Assembly: GCA_029261135.1 (NCBI GenBank) | Contig: JAJDBX010000011.1 | Span: 1-32,628, forward strand | Length of the DNA stretch: 32,628 nt | Source of the DNA: Nitrospirota bacterium | GTDB taxonomy: Bacteria; Nitrospirota; Nitrospiria; SBBL01; JAADHI01 | Direction: 5' to 3' | Shown here: positions 16,555-28,355 of the stretch, piece after piece | Layout of the letters: every line of letters starts with the position of its first letter | Numbering within the stretch: position 1 is the stretch's first letter | The notes under the pieces: model-generated | The model's database searches: none | What the model was told of the DNA's origin: nothing | What the model saw: only the letters and a program-made list of their open reading frames with translations | Translations under genes and position numbers: made by a program

Positions 16555-16873
16555 AAGTCGGTATCTAGTTTCTGGATAGTAGCTATTCATTTTCTAAATA
16601 GCAATTTTCTTCTTGTTGATGACTTGAATGTATCTTTATATCATGATCCAATAGAATGGCATATGACATCTTAGATTTTGCTCGCTTGAGGATGTATGTG
16701 GGTGACTAAAGCTGTAAAAGGCGGAATTAAAGTCATCTTGGAAGAAGTCTGATGAAAGCAATGGGATATCACAAATACGGGTCTCCCGATGTGCATGGGG
16801 TGGTTTTGCCGTATTGTCTCCTTTTAATGCGAAGTGTCTTTGATTGTGAGGCGGGGAGGCGCAGGCACCGAAG
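16555..16873. other. Gene-poor accessory stretch between the cassette and tRNA-Phe
   Basis: About 320 AT-rich bases without an intact gene. It holds a small inverted repeat (GCTATT/AATAGC near 16584-16604), the short oxidoreductase remnant listed separately, and the region directly downstream of tRNA-Phe. GGCACC/GGTGCC (16864-16880) is an inverted repeat that includes the 3' end of the tRNA and might act as a processing or weak termination signal; it has no U-run. Confidence 0.45.
16752..16796 (+). pseudogene. Remnant N-terminus of a zinc-type quinone oxidoreductase/alcohol dehydrogenase
   Basis: The frame from ATG 16752 begins MKAMGYHKYGSPDV, which closely matches the N-terminus of MDR-family NAD(P)H:quinone oxidoreductases (typically MKA-x-x-YHKYGSPDVL). 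Similarity stops after about 14 residues and the frame then runs into tRNA-derived sequence. It is most simply the stub of a gene whose remainder was deleted, perhaps by an event at the adjacent tRNA. The match is short, so chance cannot be fully excluded. Confidence 0.5.
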
Positions 16874-16949
<76 letters not shown>

Positions 16950-16959
16950 AACGGCGCAA

Positions 16960-16989
16960 AAAGTAACAAAAGGGCGTGATGATTGTCAA
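16960..16989 (-). promoter_or_regulatory. Promoter of tRNA-Phe
   Basis: On the minus strand a perfect TTGACA (16989-16984) is followed after 18 bases by TACTTT (16965-16960), with tRNA position 1 ten bases further. The -10 is weak, but the -35 and the distance to the mature 5' end fit well. Confidence 0.6.
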
Positions 16990-17027
16990 GAAATTCTGAT
17001 CCGCATTTTTTATTTTAAAACAAATGC

Positions 17028-17312
17028 TTAGTCTGTCCGGCTTGTGATTTCGATGAGATGGTAGCCGAACTGCGTTTTAATCGGCCCGTGAACGGCATTG
17101 AGTGCTTCTGAGAAGACAACTGTGTCAAATTCCTTCACCATTTGTCCCGGGCCGAATTCACCCAAATCGCCCCCTTGTTTACCTGAAGGGCAGTTTGAAT
17201 GATCTGCTGCAGCCTTTGCAAAGTCTGTTGTGCCTGCCTTGATTTGATCTTTCAGTGTTTCACATTCTTCCGCCGTATCCACCAAAATATGTCGCGCCTG
17301 TGCTTTGGCCAT
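17028..17312 (-). CDS. ppiC: Single-domain parvulin-type peptidyl-prolyl isomerase (PpiC family)
   Basis: 94 residues from ATG 17312 with AGAAGGAG (17319-17326) upstream. The whole protein is one parvulin domain: QARHILVDT, FAKAAADHSNCPSGKQGGDLG, GQMVKEFDTVVFS and GPIKTQFGYHLIEI. There is no signal peptide, so it is cytoplasmic, like E. coli PpiC and unlike the surface chaperones SurA or PrsA. It catalyses cis-trans isomerisation of peptide bonds before proline and assists folding. It is 41 bases downstream of thi4 on the same strand and is probably transcribed from the riboswitch-controlled thiC promoter, though a separate promoter is possible. Confidence 0.93.
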   Translation of the reverse strand: MAKAQARHILVDTAEECETLKDQIKAGTTDFAKAAADHSNCPSGKQGGDLGEFGPGQMVKEFDTVVFSEALNAVHGPIKTQFGYHLIEITSRTD

Positions 17313-17353
17313 TTTATTCTCCTTCTGTGATTATTATTTTTTTAAATTGACGG

Positions 17354-18154
17354 TTAACAAAGATTAACGAGCTTATCCATGATGATCTCTGCCCCTTTTT
17401 TCCCTGATAACAGCATGGCACCAAAAGAAGGCCCCATTCTCGGGCTGCCGTAGGCGGCGGCGACGGAAAGGCCAACCATGAATAGCTTGGGGTAGGCTTC
17501 ACCTGTATTTTTCATGACCAAAGCTTCCGAATTCTCAACCCACATGGCCCCGTTTCCAGGGACTTTTTCATGTAAACCCCGCTTGGCCAATATTTGAAGG
17601 GCGATGGCGTCATGTCCGGTCGCATCCACCACCATTTTGGATTCGAGGGCGATGGGATCCACATGAGCCAGATCATGGTTCATGACTTCGAGGGGGTACC
17701 AATTGACAACGACTCCTTCAAGATGGTTGTTTTCACCACGAATGATGAGATCGACGACCCTTGTCATGTTGAGTACCGTAACGCCGGCTTCATAGGCTGC
17801 GGCAATCAGTTTTCCTGTTGCGTGAGGGGGGTCAACAATACTCATTTCGTCAGAGATTTTTTTGCAGGGAACCCCGATCTTTTCTAAGATTTCTTGTGCA
17901 GGGTGGGCAATGGCGGCCTTGTTCATTAAATATCCGCCATTCCAAAACCCGCCGCCAAGGTGGTTCAGTTGTTCAATAATGACGACATTGAGTCCGGAGG
18001 CGGCGAGTTCTGTGCCGCAGACCAGTCCGGAAGGGCCTGATCCGATGATCACGACATCGGATGAAATGATATGGTCAAAGGTGCTATACCATTCCCGTGC
18101 GATGGTTCGAGTGATTTCAGCCTCATGTAGTGGGGCAATTTCTCTTGATTCCAT
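17354..18154 (-). CDS. thi4: Thi4-type thiazole synthase, likely sulfide-dependent
   Basis: 266 residues from ATG 18154 with AGGAG (18166-18170) upstream. The N-terminal FAD/NAD-binding Rossmann motif is VVIIGSGPSGL (residues 34-44); further family marks are EQLNHLGGGFWNGG, VDATGHDA, GMLL-like GPSFGAMLLSGKKGAE and the RMGPSF loop (239-244). Thi4 makes the ADP-thiazole half of thiamin from NAD and glycine. In yeast and plants the sulfur comes from the protein's own Cys, making it a single-turnover enzyme. Here the matching position is His164 (LAHVDP instead of the C-M-D-P type), as in archaeal and some bacterial Thi4 proteins that use free sulfide and Fe(II) catalytically. It lies 32 bases downstream of thiC. 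The name is used by homology; such genes are also called thi1 or archaeal ribose-1,5-bisphosphate isomerase-like in older databases. Confidence 0.92.
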   Translation of the reverse strand: MESREIAPLHEAEITRTIAREWYSTFDHIISSDVVIIGSGPSGLVCGTELAASGLNVVIIEQLNHLGGGFWNGGYLMNKAAIAHPAQEILEKIGVPCKKISDEMSIVDPPHATGKLIAAAYEAGVTVLNMTRVVDLIIRGENNHLEGVVVNWYPLEVMNHDLAHVDPIALESKMVVDATGHDAIALQILAKRGLHEKVPGNGAMWVENSEALVMKNTGEAYPKLFMVGLSVAAAYGSPRMGPSFGAMLLSGKKGAEIIMDKLVNLC

Positions 18155-18186
18155 ATTTATTTTGACTCCTAAAAAACTTAAAGCGC

Positions 18187-21022
<2,836 letters not shown>

Positions 21023-21029
21023 TTCAGCC

Positions 21030-21057
21030 TTGACAATAATGGATTATTTGGTATCTT
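21030..21057 (+). promoter_or_regulatory. Promoter for the secreted two-module protein
   Basis: TTGACA (21030-21035), 16-base spacer and TATCTT (21052-21057). The perfect -35 and the location just after the protease stop make it a plausible promoter. Confidence 0.5.
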
Positions 21058-21117
21058 TTGTTTGTTCTTAAACTAGTCGTTCTGTGCAAAGGATCCTTAT
21101 TATTTAAAGGTGCAAAT

Positions 21118-22029
21118 ATGATGGAGAAATGGTCTAAAATTGAAGTGGCTTTTTTTGTTTTGTCGTCTTTTTACTTAGGGATCGTGGTGTCCCCATCTCA
21201 TGTCTTTGCTGATGGGCTTGAAATAGAAAAAATAGAAACTAAGACGCCGATCGATGCCCCGCCTCCTCCTGTGCTTGAGGCGGTTGATGCACTTTTTCTT
21301 CCTCCAGAAGAAGAAATCGTGGCAGTGGTCGAAGCACCTAAGGAAGATCCGTGGTCTGCGATCTCAAAAGGCATGGTAATCCAGGTGCCGAGGCATATTG
21401 GCACTATTTCAGCGTCTGAAGATCAGAAAACGATGTTGGGACAAGGTGATGTGGTTTATCTCAGCTCAGATAGTGAGACTTTTCGTATTGATCAAGAGTG
21501 GGTTGTCTATAAAAACATCAAGGATGTGCATCATCCAAAGACCGAAACCTTATTAGGAAACCTGGTGTATGTTCTCGGTAAAGTAAAAGTTCTGGATGCC
21601 GATGAAAAAGCGGCCACGGCACGCATTACCCGATCCTTAGAACCCATGACTCAGGGCGATCAGATTGCGATGATCGAATCATTCATTCCCCTGAGCACTG
21701 AAAAGGGGACTAGGCCTCCAAACGGGGCGGAAGCGGTGATCATTGAAGTCAGAGAGGAGCGAAAAAACAACGCTCAGCATGACATCGTTTATATTGATCA
21801 AGGTAAGGGAGAGGGTATTTCGCAAGGAGATCAGTTTATTGTGATTCATGGTGGGGTTCGAAGTGACACCTTTTCAAAAACAAATCTAATCGATAGTCGT
21901 CTTCCTTACCGGAAAATTGGAAAAATGGTTGTTCTTGCAACGCAGGCACATACGGCAACAGCAAAAATCACCCAAAGTGTCGAGCCCATCACAAAAGGAG
22001 ATACCCTTCTATTTCAAGCTCCAGAGTAG
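21118..22029 (+). CDS. Secreted protein with two similar C-terminal modules, function unknown
   Basis: 303 residues from ATG 21118, preceded by AAAGGTG (21106-21112); ATG 21121 is equally possible. Residues 1-34 form a signal peptide ending HVFA. A Pro-rich acidic linker (IDAPPPPVLEA, LPPEEEIVAVV) follows. Two similar modules share the sequence pattern G-x-x-V-V-L-x(6-8)-A-T-A-R/K-I-T-x-S-x-E-P-x-T-x-G-D: around GKVKVLDADEKAATARITRS and around GKMVVLATQAHTATAKITQS, each after a strand pair with G-D-x-V/F. The pattern resembles the C-terminal domain of FlgT and of LysM-linked envelope proteins, but the relationship is only suggestive. Probably a periplasmic envelope protein. Independent promoter upstream. 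Confidence 0.75.
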   Translation: MMEKWSKIEVAFFVLSSFYLGIVVSPSHVFADGLEIEKIETKTPIDAPPPPVLEAVDALFLPPEEEIVAVVEAPKEDPWSAISKGMVIQVPRHIGTISASEDQKTMLGQGDVVYLSSDSETFRIDQEWVVYKNIKDVHHPKTETLLGNLVYVLGKVKVLDADEKAATARITRSLEPMTQGDQIAMIESFIPLSTEKGTRPPNGAEAVIIEVREERKNNAQHDIVYIDQGKGEGISQGDQFIVIHGGVRSDTFSKTNLIDSRLPYRKIGKMVVLATQAHTATAKITQSVEPITKGDTLLFQAPE

Positions 22030-22129
22030 TTTGTTTTAAATCTCACCCCGTTTTCATCAAAAATTAATTCTTATTCATATTAAGCGCGCTTTAAGCCGGT
22101 TTACTCTAGAAGGATAAAAAGGCTTTTGC

Positions 22130-22159
22130 TTGAAGTTTTGTGCGTGAATACGGTAGTAT
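22130..22159 (+). promoter_or_regulatory. Possible promoter of the aromatic amino acid operon
   Basis: TTGAAG (22130-22135) and TAGTAT (22154-22159) with an 18-base spacer, about 32 bases before the pheA start. Each hexamer has four of six consensus bases. No leader peptide or attenuator is visible in the 160-base gap. Confidence 0.4.
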
Positions 22160-22177
22160 TTCAAGATTTACTTGTGT

Positions 22178-22183
22178 AGAGGG
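22178..22183 (+). promoter_or_regulatory. Ribosome-binding site supporting the TTG start of pheA
   Basis: AGAGGG ends eight bases before TTG 22192, a good distance. ATG 22201 would be 17 bases away, which is too far, so the TTG is preferred. Confidence 0.6.
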
Positions 22184-22191
22184 CCCAATTT

Positions 22192-23292
22192 TTGTCAGAA
22201 ATGAATGCACTGTCACCCTATCGGAAGAAGATTGACCAAATCGATGACAAGCTCTTAAGGCTTCTCAACGACCGCGCTAAAATTTCGCTTGAAATCGGGA
22301 AAATTAAACACAACAACAAATTCGACTTATATGACCCTTCACGCGAAAAACGCATCTTCGCACGTTTGATCCAGCAGAGCTCGGGCCCTTTGCCGAATGA
22401 GGCGATTGCCCATATTTTCAGAGAGGTGATCTCGGCATCACACGCACTGCAAGCGCCCATTAAAGTAAGTTATTTAGGGCCAAAAGCGACATTTACGCAC
22501 ATTGCTTGTTTAGCGCATTTTGGCCTTTCTGTGATGGACAGACCGGTCAAGAGCATCAAAGCTGTTTTTGTTGAAGTTGAAAAAGGATTGGCGGATTTTG
22601 GTGTTGTCCCGATAGAAAACTCTACAGAAGGGGTGGTAAATCATACCCTGGATTTATTTGCCGATTCACCGCTTAAGATTTATGCGGAGATTTTTTTAGA
22701 AATTACACATCATCTCCTTTCAAAAGCAAGGCGGATTGAAGATATTCAGCAGGTTTTATCCCATCCGCAGGCCTTTGGGCAGTGTCAGGACTTTTTAGAC
22801 CAACAATTGCCTCATGTCACCTTAACAGGGGTCGCGAGTACAGCTAAGGCCGCAGAACTCTGTCAGGGCGATCCGCATTCTGCAGCGATTGCCTCAGAGG
22901 TGGCCTCGGAGATCTATCAAGTACCTATTCTAGAAAAAAGGATTGAAGACCATGCCCAAAATATCACCCGTTTTCTCGTTATTTCGCGAAAAATAAATAA
23001 AGCAAGCGGCAAGGATAAGACTTCAATTATTGTGTCGATTAAAGATACCCCCGGAGCGCTCTATCAATTACTGCGTCATTTTTCTGATCAGGAGATTAAT
23101 TTAGCTAAAATTGGCTCACGCCCTTCGAAGAAAAAGGCTTGGGAGTACCTGTTCCACATTGATATGACTGGGCATGTGGATGACGAGGCCATTCAGCTTG
23201 TTTTGGAAAACCTTAAATCACAAAAAATCTCAATTAAAGTTTTAGGATCTTATCCCATTGCAGAAGAAGATCAAATTAATACTTCGCCATGA
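22192..23292 (+). CDS. pheA: Bifunctional chorismate mutase / prephenate dehydratase (P-protein)
   Basis: 366 residues from TTG 22192. It converts chorismate to prephenate and then to phenylpyruvate for phenylalanine. Residues 5-85 form the AroQ-type chorismate mutase helices (YRKKIDQIDDKLLRLLNDRAKIS with the catalytic Arg/Lys pattern). Residues about 92-270 are the dehydratase, with YLGPKATFTH, VVPIENSTEGVV and the substrate-binding triplet T-R-F in QNITRFLVI. Residues about 283-358 form an ACT domain for phenylalanine feedback (GALYQLLRHFSD, then GSRPSKKKAWEYLFHID). The ESRP element reads GSRP. The stop overlaps the start of the aminotransferase gene by four bases. Confidence 0.97.
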   Translation: MSEMNALSPYRKKIDQIDDKLLRLLNDRAKISLEIGKIKHNNKFDLYDPSREKRIFARLIQQSSGPLPNEAIAHIFREVISASHALQAPIKVSYLGPKATFTHIACLAHFGLSVMDRPVKSIKAVFVEVEKGLADFGVVPIENSTEGVVNHTLDLFADSPLKIYAEIFLEITHHLLSKARRIEDIQQVLSHPQAFGQCQDFLDQQLPHVTLTGVASTAKAAELCQGDPHSAAIASEVASEIYQVPILEKRIEDHAQNITRFLVISRKINKASGKDKTSIIVSIKDTPGALYQLLRHFSDQEINLAKIGSRPSKKKAWEYLFHIDMTGHVDDEAIQLVLENLKSQKISIKVLGSYPIAEEDQINTSP

Positions 23293-24383
23293 TCAAAGTC
23301 AGCTCAGATATTTCAAAAATTACCCCTTATGTCCCTGGAAAACCGATCTCGGAACTCGAACGTGAGCTGGGCATTACCGACTCGATTAAGTTATCTTCAA
23401 ATGAAAATCCTCTGGGCCCTTCCAAAAAGGGATTAAAGGCCATTCGAGAAGGCTTAAAGGACGTCGGACGTTATCCAGATAGCGGAGGTTATGCGTTAAA
23501 AGAGGCCTTGGCCGATAAGTGGAAAGTGGGCCAAGAACAGGTCCTGCTTGGAAATGGCTCAAATGAGGTCATCGAATTACTTGTCCGAACCTTCGTCATG
23601 CCGGGAGATGAAGTGATTATGGCCCAACCCACTTTCTCGCTCTACGGATTAGTGGTTCAGTCCGGGCATGGAAAAGCAATCCAAATTCCCCTTAAAGTGG
23701 GGCGCCATGATCTCCCTCTAATGACAAAAGCCCTGACAAAAAAAACAAAGTTGATTTTTATCTGTAACCCCAACAATCCGACGGGGACCATTGTTCGAAA
23801 AGCAGAAGTCAATTTATTCTTATCAAAAATTCCAAAACATGTCCTCGTTGTTTTCGATGAAGCCTATGCAGAATATGCGTGTGATGCGGATTACCCTCAC
23901 TCTATTCACCTGTTAAAAGATGGTGCCCCTTTGATCATGCTACGTACATTTTCAAAAATCTATGGTTTGGCCGGAATGAGAATTGGTTATGGGGTGAGTC
24001 ATCCAGAAGTCATAACGCAGATGAATCGAGTGAGACAACCCTTTAATAGTAATTTCCCAGCACAAGTCGCGGCCTTGGCCGCGCTTTCGGATGAGTCGCA
24101 TTTTACGCGGTCGAGGGCGGTGAACCAAAAAGGGAAAACATATCTCTTCAGGCAGTTTGCTTCGATGGGAATTTCCACCTTTCCATCTGAGTCAAATTTT
24201 ATCTACTTTTTTTTAGATGGGAAAAATCCCAATATAGCCGATCAAGTTTTTAATGCCCTTCTTTTAAAAGGGGTGATTATTCGGAATTTCGGAAGGAATG
24301 CGCTGAGAGTGACCATTGGTTTGCCACATGAAAACTATCGTTTTATTAAAGCTTTAAAGCAGGTAATCTCAAAATTGAGATGA
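23289..24383 (+). CDS. hisC: HisC-family aminotransferase (histidinol-phosphate or aromatic)
   Basis: 364 residues; ATG 23289 overlaps the pheA stop (ATGA), indicating translational coupling. Class I/II PLP enzyme of the HisC branch: [10 protein letters not shown] (36-45), [23 protein letters not shown] (160-167), [10 protein letters not shown] with Asp190, the Schiff-base lysine 223 in [12 protein letters not shown] and the phosphate-binding Arg in that segment. The reaction is histidinol phosphate with 2-oxoglutarate, or, for members in aromatic operons, phenylpyruvate and hydroxyphenylpyruvate. Its position between pheA and aroF/tyrA favours the aromatic role, perhaps with both. Sequence alone cannot choose. 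Confidence 0.92.
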   Translation: MIKVSSDISKITPYVPGKPISELERELGITDSIKLSSNENPLGPSKKGLKAIREGLKDVGRYPDSGGYALKEALADKWKVGQEQVLLGNGSNEVIELLVRTFVMPGDEVIMAQPTFSLYGLVVQSGHGKAIQIPLKVGRHDLPLMTKALTKKTKLIFICNPNNPTGTIVRKAEVNLFLSKIPKHVLVVFDEAYAEYACDADYPHSIHLLKDGAPLIMLRTFSKIYGLAGMRIGYGVSHPEVITQMNRVRQPFNSNFPAQVAALAALSDESHFTRSRAVNQKGKTYLFRQFASMGISTFPSESNFIYFFLDGKNPNIADQVFNALLLKGVIIRNFGRNALRVTIGLPHENYRFIKALKQVISKLR

Positions 24384-24414
24384 ATTAAACCCTTTTAAGG
24401 ATCAGGAGAAAAAA

Positions 24415-25428
24415 ATGATTATTGTATTAAAACCCGGAACAACAGATCAGGAGCGAGAAGGTGTTGTTCAAAGAATTGAAGACGCGGGCCTTTCTCCTCA
24501 TGTCTTAATTGGAAAAGAACGAACCGTGATTGCGGTTATCGGAGATGAACGTAAACTTCAAGAAAAGACCCTTTCGGCCATTCCCTGTGTGGAATCGTCA
24601 TTACCGATTCTCTCTCCATATAAGCTGGTGAGTCGGGAGTTTAAAAAAGAAGACACGGTGATTGATGTGGATGGGGTGAAAATCGGCGGAAATAAAATTG
24701 TGATTATGGCGGGACCGTGCTCGGTTGAAACAAAAGATCTCCTTTCGGGGATTGCAGGGGAAGTGAAAGCCGGGGGTGCGACCATTCTTCGAGGCGGTGC
24801 ATTTAAGCCTCGTACATCGCCCTATTCTTTTCAAGGTTTAGGGGAAGAGGGTTTGGAATTTCTTTCCGAAGTCAAAAAGCAGACGGGTCTTCCCGTCATT
24901 ACCGAAGTCATGGATCCCCGGGATATGCCCATGATGATGAAACACGCAGACATTGTTCAAATTGGCGCAAGAAATATGCAAAACTTCCGTTTGTTGGCGG
25001 AGGTGGGCGCGCACAATAAACCCGTCATGTTGAAGCGGGGACTTTCTGCTACAATTAAAGAGTTTTTACTTTCTGCAGAATATATTCTTGCTGCAGGGAA
25101 TGACCAGGTGATGTTGTGCGAAAGAGGCATCCGAACCTTTGAAACCGCTACACGCAATACCCTGGATCTTTCTGCGATTCCTGTCTTGAAGCAACTCACG
25201 CATCTTCCCGTCATCATTGATCCCAGTCATGCTGTCGGAAAGACGCACCTCATTCCTGCCATGGCCAAAGCGGCGATTGCCGCAGGGGCCGATGGCCTGA
25301 TGATTGAAGTCCATTCAAATCCTTCAGAAGCATTCTGCGATGGTGATCAAGCCATGTTGCCGCATAATTTTAAATCTTTAGTCTCTGAGCTACAACGCAT
25401 CGCCTCAGCTGTAGATAGAGTGATCTAA
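24415..25428 (+). CDS. aroF: 3-deoxy-7-phosphoheptulonate synthase, type Ibeta with N-terminal regulatory domain
   Basis: 337 residues from ATG 24415 with AGGAG (24404-24408). Residues 1-70 are a ferredoxin-like regulatory domain ([13 protein letters not shown]), as in Thermotoga-type DAHP synthases. The TIM barrel follows: [11 protein letters not shown] with the metal Cys (residue 102), [57 protein letters not shown] and MIEVHSNP. It joins PEP and erythrose-4-phosphate to make DAHP, the first step of the shikimate pathway. It sits between the aminotransferase and tyrA, so entry to and exit from the pathway are transcribed together. The N-terminal domain probably senses Tyr or Phe. Confidence 0.97.
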   Translation: MIIVLKPGTTDQEREGVVQRIEDAGLSPHVLIGKERTVIAVIGDERKLQEKTLSAIPCVESSLPILSPYKLVSREFKKEDTVIDVDGVKIGGNKIVIMAGPCSVETKDLLSGIAGEVKAGGATILRGGAFKPRTSPYSFQGLGEEGLEFLSEVKKQTGLPVITEVMDPRDMPMMMKHADIVQIGARNMQNFRLLAEVGAHNKPVMLKRGLSATIKEFLLSAEYILAAGNDQVMLCERGIRTFETATRNTLDLSAIPVLKQLTHLPVIIDPSHAVGKTHLIPAMAKAAIAAGADGLMIEVHSNPSEAFCDGDQAMLPHNFKSLVSELQRIASAVDRVI

Positions 25429-25479
25429 TTGAACTGAACCTGATTCTTCGTTTAAATAAAAGTACATTAAGGAGTCTTT

Positions 25480-26340
25480 GTGTTATTAAATCAAATAACG
25501 ATTGTCGGGGTGGGTCTGATCGGGGGATCCCTCGGGCTCGCTTTAAAAAAGAAAAAGGTGGTAAAAAGTGTTGTCGGATATGGCCGCCGTCGCGGTGCCT
25601 TGCATAAAGCCGTGTCGATCAACGCCATAGATCGTTATTGCTTGACCTTGCCCAAAGCGGTAAAAGATGCTGATCTTGTTCTTTTGTCAACGCCATTGGG
25701 TAGTTTCGAACCTCTGTGTAAGATGATGGCACCTCACTTGAAAGAAGGGGCGATTGTCACCGACGCCGGAAGCGTCAAAGGCGACTTGGTCAAAAGTCTT
25801 TCTGCTTTGCTCCCCTCATACGTTCACTTTGTGGGTGGTCATCCCATTGCTGGTCTTGAAAAATCAGGTGTCATGTCTGCGACAGGCGTGCTTTATCAGG
25901 GATGTCGCACGATTTTGACCCCAAGCCCTCAAACCGACCCAGATGCACTTAAAACAGTGAGGGCACTTTGGGAATCGGTCGGTGCGAGCGTATCCGAGAT
26001 GGATCCTTATGATCATGATCGCATCTTGAGTTTTGTGAGTCACCTACCGCATGTTGTGGCCTATGCATTGATGGAGTCCCTCATGCATCCGATCGTGGCG
26101 AGTCTTAACCCCGTGGCATTTTCTGCAGGTGGTCTACGGGACTTTACGCGAATTGCTGCGAGCTCTCCAGAAATGTGGCGTGATATTTTTCTCGCCAATA
26201 AAAAAGCCGTGGTCAACAGTATTGATGTTTACCAAGAGACGATGGCGTCTATCAAAAAGAAAATTATAAAAAATGATGCTGAGGGGCTGATCGAAATTTT
26301 TAAACGTGCGAACAGCATCCGAGAGCAAGTGGCAAAATGA
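25480..26340 (+). CDS. tyrA: Prephenate dehydrogenase
   Basis: 286 residues from GTG 25480, with AAGGAG (25469-25474) five bases upstream. It oxidises prephenate with NAD(P) and decarboxylates it to 4-hydroxyphenylpyruvate for tyrosine. The dinucleotide motif is VGVGLIGGSLGLALKK (9-24); STPLG, DAGSVKGD, GGHPIAGLEKSGV and SHLPHVVAYAL are the family's substrate and catalytic segments. There is no fused chorismate mutase or ACT domain, so it is the simple monofunctional form. Its stop overlaps the aroA start (ATGA). Confidence 0.96.
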   Translation: MLLNQITIVGVGLIGGSLGLALKKKKVVKSVVGYGRRRGALHKAVSINAIDRYCLTLPKAVKDADLVLLSTPLGSFEPLCKMMAPHLKEGAIVTDAGSVKGDLVKSLSALLPSYVHFVGGHPIAGLEKSGVMSATGVLYQGCRTILTPSPQTDPDALKTVRALWESVGASVSEMDPYDHDRILSFVSHLPHVVAYALMESLMHPIVASLNPVAFSAGGLRDFTRIAASSPEMWRDIFLANKKAVVNSIDVYQETMASIKKKIIKNDAEGLIEIFKRANSIREQVAK

Positions 26341-27614
26341 CGGCACTAAAGGGGAGAATCTCTCTTCCCGGCGATAAATCCATTACACATCGTGCCATCA
26401 TTTTATCGGCTCTGGCCGAAGGGCCTAGCCGCATTACCGGCTATCTCCCTTCAGAGGATTGCCAACGGACAATGGCCGCTTTTCAGTCTATGGGTATCTC
26501 GATTCAAGAAAACTCAGATCGTGGTCTCCCTATGCTTGAAGTGGAAGGGAAGGGATTGTTTGGGCTTTCAGAGCCAGTAGACGTGATTGATTGCGGAAAC
26601 TCCGGGACGACGATGAGGCTTCTGACAGGTCTTTTAGCTGCACAGCCCTTTTTTTCTGTTTTGACGGGAGATCAATCACTTCGAAAACGACCGATGCGTC
26701 GTGTTGCAGACCCGCTTCGAATGATGGGTGCAGAGATTGCTGGACGTTCAGAAGGCAATCGGGCTCCTTTGGCCATTTCCGGAAAAAGACTTCGTCCAAT
26801 TCGCTACGATCTTCCTATTGCCAGCGCGCAAGTAAAATCGTCGTTATTGTTGGCAGGATTAAGCACAACAGGGCTGACAAGTGTGAGTGAACCGGGCCCC
26901 TCTCGCGATCACACGGAACGCATGTTTGACTATTTTGGCATTCCTTTTAAGAAGGAGGGCAATGTTCTTTCCGTCGAAGGGGGTTTTGTTTTTCGTGGAA
27001 AAATGATTGATATCCCAGGGGATATTTCCTCAGCTGCTTTCTTTCTCGTTGCTGGATCAATCGTGGATGGATCTGAACTTATTCTTCAAAACGTCGGGAT
27101 GAACCCCACGCGCACAGGGGGACTAGAAGTGTTGCAATCAATGGGGGCGAATATCACTATAAAAACTCAAAAGAGTCGCTGTAATGAACCTGTCGCGGAT
27201 TTGACAGTGCGATCCGCTGCCTTAAAAGGATGTGTGATTGAGGGCGATTTAATGACTCGTGCAATCGACGAGTTTCCCATTCTTTGTATTGCTGCGGCCC
27301 ATGCGGAAGGAAAGACCCTTTTTAAAAATGCCTCTGAGTTGCGTGTCAAAGAGAGTGACCGAATCGAGATGATGGCCGCTGGATTGCGCGGCATGGGTAT
27401 CACTGTGGAAACCTTTCCAGAAGGTATGGCCATTACAGGAAGATCGGATTGGAAAGGCTGTGATTGCAAAACGGCAGGGGATCATCGCATCGCGATGTCG
27501 ATGGCTGTGGCAGGCTTGCTTACAGAAGGGGGAAATTGTATAGATGATGTGGATTGTATTAAGACCTCTTTCCCTGGTTTTATTGATTTATTGTCAAGTT
27601 TGGCAGAGACTTAA
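26337..27614 (+). CDS. aroA: 3-phosphoshikimate 1-carboxyvinyltransferase (EPSP synthase)
   Basis: 425 residues; ATG 26337 overlaps the tyrA stop. It transfers the enolpyruvyl group of PEP to shikimate-3-phosphate. Signatures: PGDKSITHRAIILSALAEG (11-29), CGNSGTTMRLLTGLL (86-100), LRKRPMRRV with the PEP-binding arginines, SAQVKSSLLLAGL, DISSAAFFLVAG, ELRVKESDRIEMMA and DHRIAMSMAVAGL. Two alpha/beta inverse folds and a normal length. The GNSGTTMR form resembles Bacillus-type enzymes more than the E. coli GNAGTAMR form; this is a sequence comparison and says nothing firm about inhibitor response. Confidence 0.98.
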   Translation: MTALKGRISLPGDKSITHRAIILSALAEGPSRITGYLPSEDCQRTMAAFQSMGISIQENSDRGLPMLEVEGKGLFGLSEPVDVIDCGNSGTTMRLLTGLLAAQPFFSVLTGDQSLRKRPMRRVADPLRMMGAEIAGRSEGNRAPLAISGKRLRPIRYDLPIASAQVKSSLLLAGLSTTGLTSVSEPGPSRDHTERMFDYFGIPFKKEGNVLSVEGGFVFRGKMIDIPGDISSAAFFLVAGSIVDGSELILQNVGMNPTRTGGLEVLQSMGANITIKTQKSRCNEPVADLTVRSAALKGCVIEGDLMTRAIDEFPILCIAAAHAEGKTLFKNASELRVKESDRIEMMAAGLRGMGITVETFPEGMAITGRSDWKGCDCKTAGDHRIAMSMAVAGLLTEGGNCIDDVDCIKTSFPGFIDLLSSLAET

Positions 27615-27638
27615 CAAGCAGGGCATTGAGAAGACCTT

Positions 27639-28325
27639 TTGAAAAAAAGATTAACGATTGCGATTGACGGGCCCGCCGGCGCTGGCAAAAGCAGTGCGGC
27701 CAAAGGGTTATCTGAGCAGCTTGCCTATCTCTATTTAGATACGGGTGCGCTGTACAGAGCGATGGCTTGGAAAATACTTGAGGGAAAGATCGATCCGAGC
27801 GAGGTCTCAAAAGTCGATCTCCTTTGTCAATGTATCGAGATTAAGCTGGCTTTGAGTGAGACTCATATTTCGGTTTGGGTAGATGGAAAGGATGTTTCTT
27901 CTTTGATTCGTTCCCCTGAAGTCACCGCTACGTCTTCATTGATTTCTTCTTATCCAGATGTTCGGGAGAAATTGTTGTCTGTCCAGCAAGCATTTGGCCG
28001 AGAGGGCGGTGTCGTTGCAGAAGGACGTGATATTGGGACGGTGGTCTTTCCCAATGCCGATTTAAAGTTTTTTCTTGATGCTGATATCTCCGTGCGAGGA
28101 GAAAGGCGTCAAAAAGATCTTTTAAGTCAGGGAATTGAGGTTGATCAATCCAAAACGACCGATGATCTTGAAGTGCGGGATCGCAAAGATAGTCGTCGGC
28201 CGCTTTCTCCTTTGAAGAAAGCAGAAGACGCCATCTCCATTGATTCTACGAATTTAAAGCCCCAGGAAGTGATCGACCTTATGTTAAATGAAGTCGCAAT
28301 ATTGCAGAGCTCACGGCCCTCATAG
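27639..28325 (+). CDS. cmk: Cytidylate kinase
   Basis: 228 residues from TTG 27639; no ATG is available before the P-loop. It phosphorylates CMP and dCMP with ATP. The P-loop GPAGAGKSS (11-19), LDTGALYRAMAW, VVAEGRDIGTVVFP and RDKKDS-type segment RDRKDSRRPLSPL (lid and CMP-binding arginines) are all present. The length is normal. It lies 24 bases after aroA; the aroA-cmk-(plsC)-ispH-rpsA order is widespread in bacteria. Upstream GAGAAG is a weak ribosome-binding site, suggesting modest expression. Confidence 0.96.
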   Translation: MKKRLTIAIDGPAGAGKSSAAKGLSEQLAYLYLDTGALYRAMAWKILEGKIDPSEVSKVDLLCQCIEIKLALSETHISVWVDGKDVSSLIRSPEVTATSSLISSYPDVREKLLSVQQAFGREGGVVAEGRDIGTVVFPNADLKFFLDADISVRGERRQKDLLSQGIEVDQSKTTDDLEVRDRKDSRRPLSPLKKAEDAISIDSTNLKPQEVIDLMLNEVAILQSSRPS

Positions 28326-28355
28326 GAGATATGTTTAAAAGACCTTTCCTCTGTC

